Positions 55,961 to 64,000 of a stretch of 64,000 nt of DNA are shown one piece after another. Within the stretch, counting starts at the first letter, position 1; every line of letters starts with the position of its first letter. The translations under genes were made by a program, and so were the position numbers. This stretch comes from Betaproteobacteria bacterium. Lineage in GTDB: Bacteria > Pseudomonadota > Gammaproteobacteria > Burkholderiales > Rhodocyclaceae. Below the pieces are notes generated by a model, which did not search any database, had not been told where the DNA came from, and saw nothing but the letters and a program-made list of their open reading frames with translations. Location: NCBI GenBank assembly GCA_012026885.1, contig VEPL01000030.1, forward strand, positions 43,924 to 107,923, given 5' to 3'.

Positions 55961-56258
55961 TGCGGATTCTCTTGGGTAGCTGGCTTGCCATTAGCCGATG
56001 GCTATCAGATTCGAGGACTGCAATCTTGTCCACGTCGTCCAGAATATTCAGTGCCCACAGGACCGCCAGATAGTTACCGATGGTGACATGGGGCGAGCCT
56101 TTCTCGATCTCGACCAAGGTCGAGCGACTCACCCCGGCACGGTCTGCCAGATCGATCTGACGCCACCCAGCAGCTTTCCGGGCAATGACAATCCGTTCGC
56201 CCAGTTGGCGAAGCGTATCCCGCACGTCGATAGGGTGGATTAGTTTAATGTTTGCCAT
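55953..56258 (-). CDS. hipB: HipB-like XRE-family antitoxin
   Basis: 101 residues. A helix-turn-helix is visible in LGERIVIARKAAGWRQIDLA and GVSRSTLVEIEKGSPHVTIG. It should bind HipA and repress its own operon through the dyad at 56261-56286. ATG 56258 is preferred over 56267, since GGAG is only two bases from the latter. The dyad directly abuts the start. Confidence 0.9.
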   Translation of the reverse strand: MANIKLIHPIDVRDTLRQLGERIVIARKAAGWRQIDLADRAGVSRSTLVEIEKGSPHVTIGNYLAVLWALNILDDVDKIAVLESDSHRLMASQLPKRIRNG

Positions 56259-56260
56259 GA

Positions 56261-56286
56261 CGCACATTCTCCATACTTAGTGTGCG
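56261..56286. promoter_or_regulatory. candidate HipB operator
   Basis: CGCACA (56261-56266) and TGTGCG (56281-56286) form a perfect six-base dyad with a 14-base centre, right at the hipB start. The centre contains CATACT-like promoter sequence on the leftward strand. Confidence 0.5.
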
Positions 56287-56518
56287 CCATGTCAATCATT
56301 GCGGCCGCAACGGCGCGGATGTCCGTTAGGCACGATGCTGGCTCTGCCGAACCCTGCCTTGAGTTGTTGGCGCCGTTAACGGATTCGGGCAGCAATAACG
56401 GCGGCGACGCCGGAAGGTCTGCCGCTCGCCTTTGCCGAGGCAATGCTCGCCATCGATGCGACCCCCATCACCGCCTGGGTAACGCTCCTCGAGGATCCGG
56501 TGGTAGTCGTCGGCCGCG

Positions 56519-56836
56519 CCGACGTGGAAGCCCGCCATCTACTCCCGTGCCCGCCAGGCTGCCGAATATGGCGACTGGGAGGCTATCGAACGGATGCTTA
56601 CCGAGGCCCGCCAGCGCTTCGCCAACCAACCTTGGCTGGCCGAGGTACTGGAAAACATGGTCAGGATCGCCCACACGATGGACGCAGCGCATTTCTGCAA
56701 GGAAGCAGCCTACTCCGCCAAGAAGGAACTGCTGGCTAGCCTCGAACTCGAGGCCACCGCCCCCAGTTTTCTGCACTGGAAGACCGCGCAGGGTAAGGCG
56801 CATTTCAGTAAGTGGCCGGACGAGACGCAGAAATAG
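56519..56836 (+). pseudogene. remnant of a VWA-domain protein (C-terminal end only)
   Basis: From 56519 a frame without a proper start reads YSRARQAAEYGDWEAIERML, then ARQRFANQPWLAEVLENMV and HFCKEAAYSAKKELLASLEL. This resembles the C-terminal helical segment that follows the VWA domain in VIT/VWA-type proteins. The preceding bases contain stops in this frame (TAA at 56480, TAG at 56516), so the rest is lost; ATG 56594 could still give an 80-residue product. The flanking 56287-56518 and 56837-56974 show no gene. The identity is tentative. Confidence 0.5.
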
Positions 56837-56974
56837 AGGAGTTCGGAGGGTTGACCGCAACAGACATCACGGCAACCCCGGCGTCAACGGATGAATATCC
56901 AGTACACCAAGCCTCCCCGTTTTTCGGCGAGAATAAGGAGCCTAGTTCTACGGAGCAATTGAACGAAGCTCTCC

Positions 56975-57361
56975 ATGCCAAGCACGACGACATGTCCCTT
57001 CTGCCACCTACCTGATGGACGGATCATCGACCAGAACATGTTCGCCTTGGCTATCCGCGATGCATACCCGGTATCACCCGGGCATACGCTGATCATCCCG
57101 CGCCGCCATGTCGATTCATTTTTCGCGGCTACCGCAGATGAGCGTTTGGCAATGTTCGAACTGCTCGATCGAACTCGCACCGAACTGGAACAAGAACTCG
57201 CGCCGGCAGGCTACAACATTGGTATCAACGACGGCCAAGCGGCTGGACAGACCGTTGCCCACCTGCATCTGCATTTCATCCCTCGCTTCAATAGTGATAT
57301 AGAAGACCCACGCGGTGGCATTCGCTGGGTCTTGCCTACCAAGGCAAGATATTGGCCATGA
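56975..57361 (+). CDS. HIT-family protein
   Basis: 128 residues. TTCPFCHLPDGRIIDQNMFA, VSPGHTLIIPRRHVDSFF and the catalytic triad motif VAHLHLHFIPR (HxHxH) are intact. HIT proteins hydrolyse nucleotide phosphoramidates or act as nucleotidyl hydrolases. It overlaps the HNH nuclease gene by ATGA, so the two are co-translated. This linkage suggests nucleotide processing in a defence unit. No good ribosome binding site is seen before the ATG. Confidence 0.87.
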   Translation: MPSTTTCPFCHLPDGRIIDQNMFALAIRDAYPVSPGHTLIIPRRHVDSFFAATADERLAMFELLDRTRTELEQELAPAGYNIGINDGQAAGQTVAHLHLHFIPRFNSDIEDPRGGIRWVLPTKARYWP

Positions 57362-58266
57362 CGAGGGACGAGGTTCTCAGGGCATTCGAAGAAATCCGTG
57401 TATGGCAGCGCGGCGACCAGCGCGCAGTCCATAAGCCGCTGCTCATCCTATATGCGCTTGGGCGACTGCTCAACAACAAAGCTCCGATGGTCAACTGGAA
57501 TGAGGCCGATCCGCGGCTGAAGGAACTGCTTGAGGAATTTGGGCCTGCCGGTTCAAGCGCCTCGAGACATAACCCGTTCTGGCATCTACAAACAGACCAA
57601 CTCTGGCGCTTGGATGGCCCGGCTGAAATCCTGACTCGCCCGCCGGGAGCAACGCCAACGCTGACGGAGTTGAGACAGGGCAACGTGTCCGGAGGCTTTC
57701 CGGAGACACTTCGCTACACTCTGATCCGTGATCCTCGATTGATTGGAGCCATTGCACGGCAGATCGTTGACTCGCACTTTCCAGACACCATCCGGAGCGA
57801 CGTTCTCGCTGCCACGGGGTTTCCAGATGACATATCCGAAACACCATTAGGCAGTTCCAGCCGCATTCGCAGGCGCGACCCTGCGTTCCGCGAACGCGTT
57901 CTTATCGCCTACCAATATCGCTGCGGGGTTTGCGGCCACGATCTCCGGTTGGGCAGACAAACCATCGGACTCGAAGCAGCACACATCAGATGGTTCCAAG
58001 CCAACGGACCGGACGTCGTCGAGAACGGGATAGCACTTTGCTCTATGCACCACAAGGTATTCGACCTCGGTGTGTTCACGGTGCTGCCTGAGACCTACCA
58101 AATTGTCTTCAGCCAGCATCTGAACGGCGATTCAGAGACTACTGGTAGGATGCTTGCCCATCAGGGGGCCGGATTGATTCTCCCTCAGAGCAGGGAATAC
58201 TTCCCACAATCGGACTACCTCGACTGGCACCGCAGTCAAGTCTTCAAGAAACCCGCTCGCACCTAG
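57358..58266 (+). CDS. phosphorothioated-DNA-binding HNH restriction endonuclease (type IV)
   Basis: 302 residues. The N-terminal SBD-like domain opens with EIRVWQRGDQRAVHKPLLIL and YALGRLLNNK, features of the ScoMcrA/SprMcrA-type sulfur-binding domain that recognises phosphorothioate DNA. The C-terminal HNH part has CGVCGHDLRLG, GLEAAHIRWF and NGIALCSMHHKVFDLG, giving the zinc Cys and the catalytic His. It would cleave phosphorothioate-modified foreign DNA. The dnd genes that make such a modification are not in the window, as expected for a type IV enzyme. Specificity is family-based. Confidence 0.87.
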   Translation: MTRDEVLRAFEEIRVWQRGDQRAVHKPLLILYALGRLLNNKAPMVNWNEADPRLKELLEEFGPAGSSASRHNPFWHLQTDQLWRLDGPAEILTRPPGATPTLTELRQGNVSGGFPETLRYTLIRDPRLIGAIARQIVDSHFPDTIRSDVLAATGFPDDISETPLGSSSRIRRRDPAFRERVLIAYQYRCGVCGHDLRLGRQTIGLEAAHIRWFQANGPDVVENGIALCSMHHKVFDLGVFTVLPETYQIVFSQHLNGDSETTGRMLAHQGAGLILPQSREYFPQSDYLDWHRSQVFKKPART

Positions 58267-58351
58267 CGAGACCACACGGCAAACGCTGGGCCAAAATCGG
58301 GCCAGCAATCCTCAGTGGATCAGGTGCATGCCTGCCGAGATGGCAACAAAA

Positions 58352-58382
58352 AACCCGCAAAGCCTTAAGCCATGCGGGTTTT
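58352..58382. terminator. bidirectional terminator between the HNH gene and tRNA-Pro
   Basis: AACCCGCA and TGCGGGTT (58352-58359, 58373-58380) form a stem with a 13-base loop. T runs follow on both strands (TTTT rightwards, TTTTTTG leftwards), so it ends both the HNH transcript and the tRNA transcript. Confidence 0.75.
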
Positions 58383-58397
58383 CAGTAAGTCGTATTT

Positions 58398-58474
58398 TGG
58401 TCGGAGTGACATGATTCGAACATGCGACCCCTGCGTCCCGAACGCAGTGCTCTACCAGGCTGAGCTACACTCCG
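58398..58474 (-). tRNA. tRNA-Pro(CGG)
   Basis: 77 bases with an encoded CCA end. The acceptor stem CGGAGTG pairs with CACTCCG, the anticodon stem-loop reads CTGCG-TTCGGGA-CGCAG (anticodon CGG), and the T loop is GTTCGAATC. It lies 19 bases downstream of ispB and borders the accessory island on its left. Confidence 0.95.
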
Positions 58475-58493
58475 ATGCCGCGTGCAAGGAATA

Positions 58494-59462
58494 CTAGTGA
58501 TTCCTCTCAACAGCAAAGGCTGACAATTGTAGCAAAGCTTCGCGGTATTTTGAATCCTCAAGGCAAGAAATCGCAGCTCTGGCCTGCGCCGCTTCCTCAG
58601 CAGCGCAGCGGCGCGCATGATCGAGGGCCCCCGTCGCCTGGATGGCAGCGAGAACCTCCGGAAAGGCGTCGCGCCCGCCGGATTCGATCGCGTGGCGCAC
58701 GCATGCAGCTTGTTCCGGCGAACCGTTCTGCATCACGTAAATGAGCGGCAACGTGGGCTTGCCTTCGGCGAGATCGTCGCCGAGGTGCTTCCCGGTAGCA
58801 GCCTCCTGGCCTGAATAATCGAGCACGTCGTCAACAAGCTGGAAGGCGGTACCAAGGTGCATGCCGTAGCTGGCCATCGCCGCCTCGACTGCAGGATCCG
58901 CTCCGCCGATGATGGCGCCAAGCTGGGCGGCCGCCTCGAAGAGCTTGGCTGTCTTGTAGCGGATGACCTGAAGATAGCGCTGCTCGTCGACGTCGGCATC
59001 GTGGCAATTCATCAGTTGCAGGACTTCTCCCTCGGCAATGACGTTGGTCGCATCCGACAGCACGCGCATCACGCGCATGTCGTCGACCTCGACCATCATC
59101 TGGAACGCACGCGAATAGAGAAAATCGCCGACGAGAACGCTGGCCGCGTTGCCGAACATGGCATTGGCGGTATCGCGGCCGCGGCGCAGCGCGGACTCAT
59201 CGACCACATCGTCGTGCAGGAGGGTCGCGGTGTGGATGAATTCGACGACCGCCGCCAGTTCGTGATGGTGCCTTCCGCCGTAGCCAAAGGCGCCTGCCAC
59301 GAGCAGGACCAGCGCCGGACGCATCCGCTTGCCGCCGCTCGCGATGATGTATTCGGCGACTTGGCGGACCAGGACGACTTCGGAATGAAGGCGCTTGCGT
59401 ATGACTGCATCAACGGCCTTCATGTCGGGTCCGATCAGGCCGTAGAGCTCTTCCAGCGTCAC
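58494..59462 (-). CDS. ispB: all-trans octaprenyl diphosphate synthase
   Basis: 322 residues from a GTG at 59462, matching E. coli IspB (323). The two aspartate-rich motifs are LLHDDVVDE and QLVDDVLDY, with GGKRMRPALVLL and GNAASVLVGDFLYSRAFQMM. It makes the polyprenyl side chain of ubiquinone. The upstream extension to a TTG at 59537 has no support; GAGG lies 11 bases before the GTG. It is cotranscribed with tRNA-Pro or close to it. Confidence 0.93.
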   Translation of the reverse strand: MTLEELYGLIGPDMKAVDAVIRKRLHSEVVLVRQVAEYIIASGGKRMRPALVLLVAGAFGYGGRHHHELAAVVEFIHTATLLHDDVVDESALRRGRDTANAMFGNAASVLVGDFLYSRAFQMMVEVDDMRVMRVLSDATNVIAEGEVLQLMNCHDADVDEQRYLQVIRYKTAKLFEAAAQLGAIIGGADPAVEAAMASYGMHLGTAFQLVDDVLDYSGQEAATGKHLGDDLAEGKPTLPLIYVMQNGSPEQAACVRHAIESGGRDAFPEVLAAIQATGALDHARRCAAEEAAQARAAISCLEDSKYREALLQLSAFAVERNH

Positions 59463-59577
59463 TTGTTCGCAGTCCTCGGGGAAACGCGGAATGTTAGGCG
59501 GGGGAGAAGACCCCGTCAAGGCGACAGCCTGCCGCAAGGCGGTTCCGGGGCATCTTCCGTTCGGCTAAACTGACGCG

Positions 59578-60378
59578 ATGCACGCAACAGCTCGCAAGGT
59601 AGACTCGCTCACGGACGAGGACGGGGCGCGCCGTTTCGGCGGCGTCACCCGGTTGTACGGCCCCGCCGGCGCCTCGCGTTTGCGCGGGGCTTCGGTTTGC
59701 GTGGTCGGCATTGGCGGTGTCGGCTCATGGGCGCTTGAGGCACTCGCCCGCACCGGAATCGGCAGGCTTGTCGCGGTCGACCTCGACATGGTGGCCGAAT
59801 CCAATACCAATCGCCAGATCCAGGCACTCGACGACACCTACGGCCGTGCCAAGGTCGACGTGATGGCCGAGCGCATCCGGGCAATTAACCCGGACTGCAC
59901 GGTCGAATGCATAGAGGATTTCGTCACGCCCGAGAATGTGCAGGACGTGCTTGACGGCGGCTTCGATGTCGTCGTCGACGCGATCGACCAGGTCCGCGCC
60001 AAGGTCGCGATGATTGCCTATTGCCGGCAAAGCCAGCTACCCGTGGTGGTTGCCGGCGCAGCCGGTGGCAAGTCCGACCCGACGAACATCCGTGTCGCCG
60101 ACTTGTCGGCCACGGTTCAGGATCCCCTGCTCGCGCGGGTGCGCTCCTCGTTGCGACGCGAGCACGGTTTTCCCCGCGACCCCCGCAAGAAATTCGCAAT
60201 TCCTGCAGTCTTCTCGATCGAGCCCCTGCGCTACCCGCCGCCGCTGGCCACCTGCGATACCAGCGCCAGTGGCCCGGCAGGCTTGAGTTGCGCCGGGTTC
60301 GGCTCATCTGTCTGTGTCACGTCCGTGTTCGGAATGTTTGCCGCTGCGCAGGCAATCCAGGTGATCCTCACATCATGA
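59578..60378 (+). CDS. tcdA: tRNA threonylcarbamoyladenosine dehydratase TcdA
   Basis: 266 residues, E1-like ThiF/MoeB fold. GIGGVGSWALEALARTGIG binds ATP, DNTNRQ-type segment is AESNTNRQIQALD, and VVDAIDQVRAKVAMIAYC continues the fold; the CAGFGSSVCVTSVFG tail is family-typical. It cyclises t6A37 in tRNA to ct6A. Overlaps corA by ATGA. Divergent from ispB. Confidence 0.94.
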   Translation: MHATARKVDSLTDEDGARRFGGVTRLYGPAGASRLRGASVCVVGIGGVGSWALEALARTGIGRLVAVDLDMVAESNTNRQIQALDDTYGRAKVDVMAERIRAINPDCTVECIEDFVTPENVQDVLDGGFDVVVDAIDQVRAKVAMIAYCRQSQLPVVVAGAAGGKSDPTNIRVADLSATVQDPLLARVRSSLRREHGFPRDPRKKFAIPAVFSIEPLRYPPPLATCDTSASGPAGLSCAGFGSSVCVTSVFGMFAAAQAIQVILTS

Positions 60379-61433
60379 AGAAGCCGAAGAAACTGCGTTC
60401 TCGCAAGGCCGGCATGCCGCCCGGCACCTTGGTGGCGATCGGCGAGGCGAAAACGGCCGAAGCCGGTATCACGCTGCTCGATTTCGGCCCCGAGGCGCTG
60501 GTCGAATCACGCCTGCCGGAGATGCGTGATCTCGCCCACTACCGCCAGCAACATGCCTGCTTGTGGGCCAACATCTACGGCCTGCGCGACCCCGTCGAAC
60601 TCTCGGCGATCGGCACCGCTTTCGGTCTCCATCCGTTGATGCTGGAGGACATCCTCAACACCAACCAGCGCCAGAAGGCCGAGTCTTACGGCGACTACCT
60701 GTACCTCGTCCTGCATCGCTACGAAGTCGGTGCGGCGCCCGTTTGTCTCGTCCAGGACCAGATCAGCCTGGTCATCGGCAAGGGCCTGCTGCTCTGCTTT
60801 CAGGAACGGCCGTCGAAGACCTTCGAGCCGATTCGCGAGCGCCTGCGCAAATCCAATGCCGTGCTGCGCAGCGCTGGCATGGACATGCTGGCCTATTCGC
60901 TGATCGATTCGGTCGTGGATAGCTATTTCGCCGTCATCGAGCAACTGGACGAGCATGCCGAACGGCTCGAGCTGGAAATTCTCGGACGTCCGGGCCCGAC
61001 CGTCCTCGAGCAGATCCACCAGTTCCGGCGCTGCGTCTCGCAACTCCGCCGCAATCTCCATCCGCTGCGCGAACTGCTGGGCGGCCTCGGGCGCGAACAT
61101 GCTCACTATTTCGGTAGCGAAATCCAGCTCTACCTGCGCGATGTCTATGACCACACCGTCCATATCCTGGAATCGCTGGACGACCTCCGGGATCTCGCAA
61201 CCAGCCTGCTCGACGTCCATCTGACGACATCGAGCCATCGCGTCAACCTCGAATTGCGCGCGCTGACGGTCGTTGCCACGATCTTCATGCCGGCGACACT
61301 GATCGCCGGCATCTTCGGCATGAACTTCCGCTCCATGCCGTGGCTCGATCTGCCCGCCGGATTCTTCTATGCGACCGGATTGATGCTGACGATCGCGGTG
61401 GTCATGGTCGCGCTTTTCTGGCGACGCCGTTAG
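60375..61433 (+). CDS. corA: CorA-family Mg2+/Co2+ transporter
   Basis: 352 residues. A long cytoplasmic N-terminal domain (YGLRDPVELSAIGTAFGLHP, HPLMLEDILNTNQRQKAESY) leads to two C-terminal membrane helices flanking the signature GMNF. It forms a pentameric Mg channel. The ATG overlaps the tcdA stop. Its last four bases overlap the convergent MBL gene. Confidence 0.93.
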   Translation: MKKPKKLRSRKAGMPPGTLVAIGEAKTAEAGITLLDFGPEALVESRLPEMRDLAHYRQQHACLWANIYGLRDPVELSAIGTAFGLHPLMLEDILNTNQRQKAESYGDYLYLVLHRYEVGAAPVCLVQDQISLVIGKGLLLCFQERPSKTFEPIRERLRKSNAVLRSAGMDMLAYSLIDSVVDSYFAVIEQLDEHAERLELEILGRPGPTVLEQIHQFRRCVSQLRRNLHPLRELLGGLGREHAHYFGSEIQLYLRDVYDHTVHILESLDDLRDLATSLLDVHLTTSSHRVNLELRALTVVATIFMPATLIAGIFGMNFRSMPWLDLPAGFFYATGLMLTIAVVMVALFWRRR

Positions 61434-62389
61434 CCACCCGCTGCAGCAGCCCGGGCGTCGAGCCATACCTCCAGCCCCTGCGCATTCAGTTCGAGGTCGG
61501 TATCCCAGATACCGAGGGATGTCGCGACCGGCAAGCTGCAACCGTGTCCGCGGAGCTCGCCAACAAGATAGCCGGTCAGGAATGCCTTCAGGGCGCGGTG
61601 CCGTTCTTCCCCGGTCCCCGGCGCTGCCTCGGCCAGGGCGATCATCGCGTCGAGGCGGCGGTGGAGATCGGCCCCCAACTGCTCGACATCGCCGACGCGA
61701 CTATAGTGCGTCAGGTAGATGGCCTCCGGCGCGAAGCTAAGCAGGTGGTCGATCGAGGCGTGCATCGCCTCCGGCTCGAACTGCGTCGGTGTCGTCGTCG
61801 GGAAGATGAACGGACGACCGTCGACGTCGTGCTCGCGATAGGACAAGCCGAACAGGTCGCCGCTGAAGATCCCGCCCGTACGACGGTCAACGATGCAGAT
61901 ATGGTGGCGGGCATGGCCCGGGGTATCGAGACACAGCAGTTCGCGCCCGGCAAGGGAGAGCACGAGGCCGCCCGGGGCAGCAATGATGCGCTCGGCCGCA
62001 ATCGGTTGTATCTCGCCGTACATGCGGCGAACGTAGTCTTCGCCATAGACGGCTGTTACCCCGGCAACCAGCCTGGCGGGTTCCGCCATATGCCGGACAC
62101 CGCGAGGATGAACCACCAGGCGGGCATTCGGAAAAGCTGCCATCATGGCGCCTGCGCCGCCGGCATGGTCGAGGTGGATATGGGTCAGGATCACGTAATC
62201 GACCGCGTCCGGCGACAGGCCGAGGCGGGATAACGCCTCGAGCGCATTGGGCAGGCTGTCGTTCGTACCGGTATCGACGAACGCGACACGCCCGGCCTCG
62301 ACGACCATGTGGATGGCCGCGAGAATCGGACGGACATAGCACGAGTCGAAGGCGTAAATGCCGTTGTTGTAGTCTCGCCAGTCAAACAT
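61430..62389 (-). CDS. metallo-beta-lactamase fold hydrolase
   Basis: 319 residues. THIHLDHAGGAGAMMAAF gives the HxHxDH metal motif, with further ligands in VVHPRGVRH, LDTPGHARHHICI and SGDLFG. The fold includes many hydrolases (glyoxalase II, lactonases, thioesterases); no specific substrate can be assigned. ATG 62389 is chosen, with GGGGTG upstream. Divergent from the hydrolase that follows. Confidence 0.9.
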   Translation of the reverse strand: MFDWRDYNNGIYAFDSCYVRPILAAIHMVVEAGRVAFVDTGTNDSLPNALEALSRLGLSPDAVDYVILTHIHLDHAGGAGAMMAAFPNARLVVHPRGVRHMAEPARLVAGVTAVYGEDYVRRMYGEIQPIAAERIIAAPGGLVLSLAGRELLCLDTPGHARHHICIVDRRTGGIFSGDLFGLSYREHDVDGRPFIFPTTTPTQFEPEAMHASIDHLLSFAPEAIYLTHYSRVGDVEQLGADLHRRLDAMIALAEAAPGTGEERHRALKAFLTGYLVGELRGHGCSLPVATSLGIWDTDLELNAQGLEVWLDARAAAAGG

Positions 62390-62453
62390 GGACACACCCC
62401 GTGCGAAAAAGCGCGGATTATACTGCTGGGTCACCAGAGCAAACCCAGCAACC

Positions 62454-63290
62454 ATGACTCATTTCACTGCCGACGACGGCGCCCGGATACACGTCAAGAT
62501 ATCGGGTGACGGCCCGCCCGTGGTGATGCTGCATGGCTGGACGTCCAGCCATCAGGAATGGTTTCCCTTCCTGCCCGAATTGACGAAGGCACATCGCGTC
62601 TATCGCTGGGATGCGCGCGGCCACGGCGGGCACCCGGTCACCGGCGGAGACCCGCCGACCGTCGAGCGCATGGCCCGCGACCTGCACAACCTGTTGACGC
62701 ACTACGGGCTCGAGGCGGTCACGGCTGTCGGGCACTCGATGGGCGCGCTAACGCTGTGGCAGTACATCCGAGACTTCGGCACCGGCCGCCTGGCGCGCGT
62801 CTGCTTCATCGACCAATCCCCGAAGCTGCTTACCGACCCGACCTGGGAACACGGCATCTACGGCGATTTCGGCAGCGAAAGGGCCGGCGAACTGATGACC
62901 TGGCTGAACGAGGATTTCGCCGAAGGGGTGCTCAAGCTGACGGCATTCGGCCTCAACGAGCGGGCGCGTGACAAATACCTGGCCGGGGCCAGCGGCTGGG
63001 AGCGTTCGCGCAATGCCCTGCGTGCGCAGGATCCTAGGCCGCTGATCGAATGCTGGGCCAGCCTGACGGCGGCCGACTACCGCGACGTGCTCAGCCGGAT
63101 CGATGTGCCCGCCTTGCTGGTCTATGGCGGGGAGAGCAATTTCTACCTTAGCGAGACGGCCCACTTCGTCGCATCGCAGATTCCGGACGCCATCCTGCAC
63201 ATCTACGAAGGCACCGATCACTCGCCCCACCAGTGGCAGCGCGAACGTTTCACTCGCGAACTGATTGCCTTCGTCAACAATCCGGCTTGA
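62454..63290 (+). CDS. alpha/beta hydrolase
   Basis: 278 residues. VVMLHGWTSSHQEWFPFLPE is the oxyanion-hole region, GHSMGALTLWQYI carries the nucleophile Ser, and the catalytic Asp and His lie near LVYGGESNFYL and EGTDHSPHQW. It looks like an esterase or haloperoxidase-type enzyme of unknown substrate. A TATACT box at 62419-62424 is likely its -10. Convergent overlap of 17 bases with msrA. Confidence 0.92.
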   Translation: MTHFTADDGARIHVKISGDGPPVVMLHGWTSSHQEWFPFLPELTKAHRVYRWDARGHGGHPVTGGDPPTVERMARDLHNLLTHYGLEAVTAVGHSMGALTLWQYIRDFGTGRLARVCFIDQSPKLLTDPTWEHGIYGDFGSERAGELMTWLNEDFAEGVLKLTAFGLNERARDKYLAGASGWERSRNALRAQDPRPLIECWASLTAADYRDVLSRIDVPALLVYGGESNFYLSETAHFVASQIPDAILHIYEGTDHSPHQWQRERFTRELIAFVNNPA

Positions 63291-63804
63291 GCAATTCGGC
63301 GAAGTTTCGGCGAAACTTGGCCACCTTCGGCGCCACGACGAAGGCGCAGTAGCCCTGACCCGGGTTGTTGGCAAAATAACCCTGATGGTAGTCCTCGGCA
63401 CGATGGAAGTCGCCGGCGTCGACGACCTCGGTGACCACCACCTGCCCGCCCAGTGCCTCATTGGCCCGCCGGATTGCCGCATCGGCTTCTGCCCGCTGTT
63501 CCGGTGCAGTGACGAAGATGGCCGAACGATACTGGGTGCCGACATCAGCTCCTTGCCGGTTGAGCGTGGTAGGGTCGTGAATCGCGAAGAATATGTCGAG
63601 CAACCGGGCATAGCTGACCTGCCCGGGGTCGAAATCGATCCGAACCGCTTCCGCATGCCCGGTGGTACCGCTGCAAACCACCTCGTAGCGCGGCTCCCCG
63701 GTTCCGCCGCAATAGCCTGAAATAACGCGGTCAACGCCCGTCACCCGGACAAATACTGCCTCGAGGCACCAGAAGCAGCCGCCGGCCAGAATCGCTGTCG
63801 CCAT
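63274..63804 (-). CDS. msrA: peptide methionine sulfoxide reductase A
   Basis: 176 residues. GGCFWCLEAVF carries the catalytic Cys, with SGYCGGTGEPRYEVV, HAEAVRIDFDPG and the recycling region DYHQGYFANNPGQGYC. It repairs oxidised methionine in proteins. ATG 63804 is chosen; the 32 upstream codons read no family sequence. Transcribed leftwards from near the rRNA terminator. Confidence 0.95.
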   Translation of the reverse strand: MATAILAGGCFWCLEAVFVRVTGVDRVISGYCGGTGEPRYEVVCSGTTGHAEAVRIDFDPGQVSYARLLDIFFAIHDPTTLNRQGADVGTQYRSAIFVTAPEQRAEADAAIRRANEALGGQVVVTEVVDAGDFHRAEDYHQGYFANNPGQGYCAFVVAPKVAKFRRNFAELLKPDC

Positions 63805-63865
63805 GTGACATTCCCGCTCGCAATCGACGTGAACAGTGTACATGAACGGCGCGCTACAAAAGCAA

Positions 63866-63897
63866 AACCCCCCGGTCGCAATGACCGAGGGGTTTTT
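63866..63897 (-). terminator. terminator of the rRNA operon
   Basis: AACCCCCCGGTC and GACCGAGGGGTT form a long stem with a five-base loop (63866-63894), followed leftwards by TTTTGCTTTT. It lies just after the 5S end and also has T residues rightwards. Confidence 0.85.
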
Positions 63898-63903
63898 CAT
63901 GAG

Positions 63904-64000
63904 GAGCCTGGCGATGACCTACTTTCTCACACGAGGTGTGCAATATCATCGGCGCGGTTTCGTTTCACGGTCCTGTTCGGGAAGGGAAGGGGTGGGTCCG
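63904..64000 (-). rRNA. rrf: 5S ribosomal RNA, 3' part (runs off the window)
   Basis: On the leftward strand the sequence CCCGAACAGGACCGTGAAAC, CGCCGATGATA and the closing GTAGGTCATCGCCAGGC are conserved 5S elements. About 97 of 115 bases are present. The rest of the operon lies to the right. The exact 3' end is uncertain by one or two bases. Confidence 0.92.

Noticed and set aside
56326..56538. 70-codon leftward frame upstream of hipB
   Set aside because: Low-complexity tail, no ribosome binding site and no recognisable domain; the stretch looks like debris.
59462..59537. TTG at 59537 as the ispB start
   Set aside because: The extra 25 residues have no counterpart in the family; the GTG at 59462 gives the normal length.

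Overview
The window is about 64 kb of high-GC, gene-dense chromosome from a betaproteobacterium, most likely of the Rhodocyclales/Rhodocyclaceae type. This rests on gene content and order (yhdP divergent from glnE; PP0621-pilS-pilR-ampD; fpr divergent from a LysR gene; lutABC with an IclR regulator) and on strong codon bias. No species is claimed. The left edge cuts a yhdP-like gene. The right edge cuts a 5S rRNA gene at the end of an rRNA operon that runs leftwards.

Layout. 0-10 kb: yhdP (partial), glnE, mscL, a methionine-type aminotransferase, an AbrB/Doc toxin-antitoxin pair, then mtnA plus a FucA-like class II aldolase (5-methylthioribose salvage) and a DmeF-like metal exporter. 10-20 kb: an ion-homeostasis run made of a fused double DUF1538 transporter with two PII-like proteins, a DUF3124 lipoprotein-like protein, a K+ channel with an RCK domain, NhaD, a CPA2 antiporter and an MFS carrier, then glycerol kinase. 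20-26 kb: fpr and a divergent LysR regulator, followed by an RND pump operon ending in a DUF2892 membrane protein. 26-30 kb: a seven-gene operon read leftwards with a secreted Cys-repeat peptide, a redoxin, an MNIO (DUF692) enzyme, its DUF2063 partner, DoxX, an ECF sigma factor and a zinc-finger anti-sigma. This looks like a bufferin/HvfA-type modified-peptide metal-buffering system.

30-45 kb: a SOUL heme-binding protein, an atypical low-GC TerB-like gene, tandem beta-hydroxyacid dehydrogenases, a PilZ protein, a Pit/DUF47 phosphate transport pair (Pit seems to start at ATC), tandem small acyltransferases, an S4 protein, a triple-PAS LuxR regulator, and the lactate-oxidation operon lutABC with an embedded truncated aldehyde dehydrogenase and a divergent IclR gene. 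44-55 kb: pbpG, maeB, pckG, an aminotransferase, ampD, and the pilS/pilR two-component pair.

54.7-58.4 kb is a small accessory island next to tRNA-Pro(CGG). It holds hipBA, a broken VWA-type fragment, a HIT-family gene and an HNH nuclease of the phosphorothioate-DNA-binding type IV class. 58.4-64 kb returns to core genes: ispB, tcdA, corA, an MBL-fold hydrolase, an alpha/beta hydrolase and msrA, and then the rRNA operon. The strongest candidate for a system of special interest is the MNIO/Cys-repeat operon at 25.9-29.8 kb; the HIT plus phosphorothioate-type HNH unit is second.
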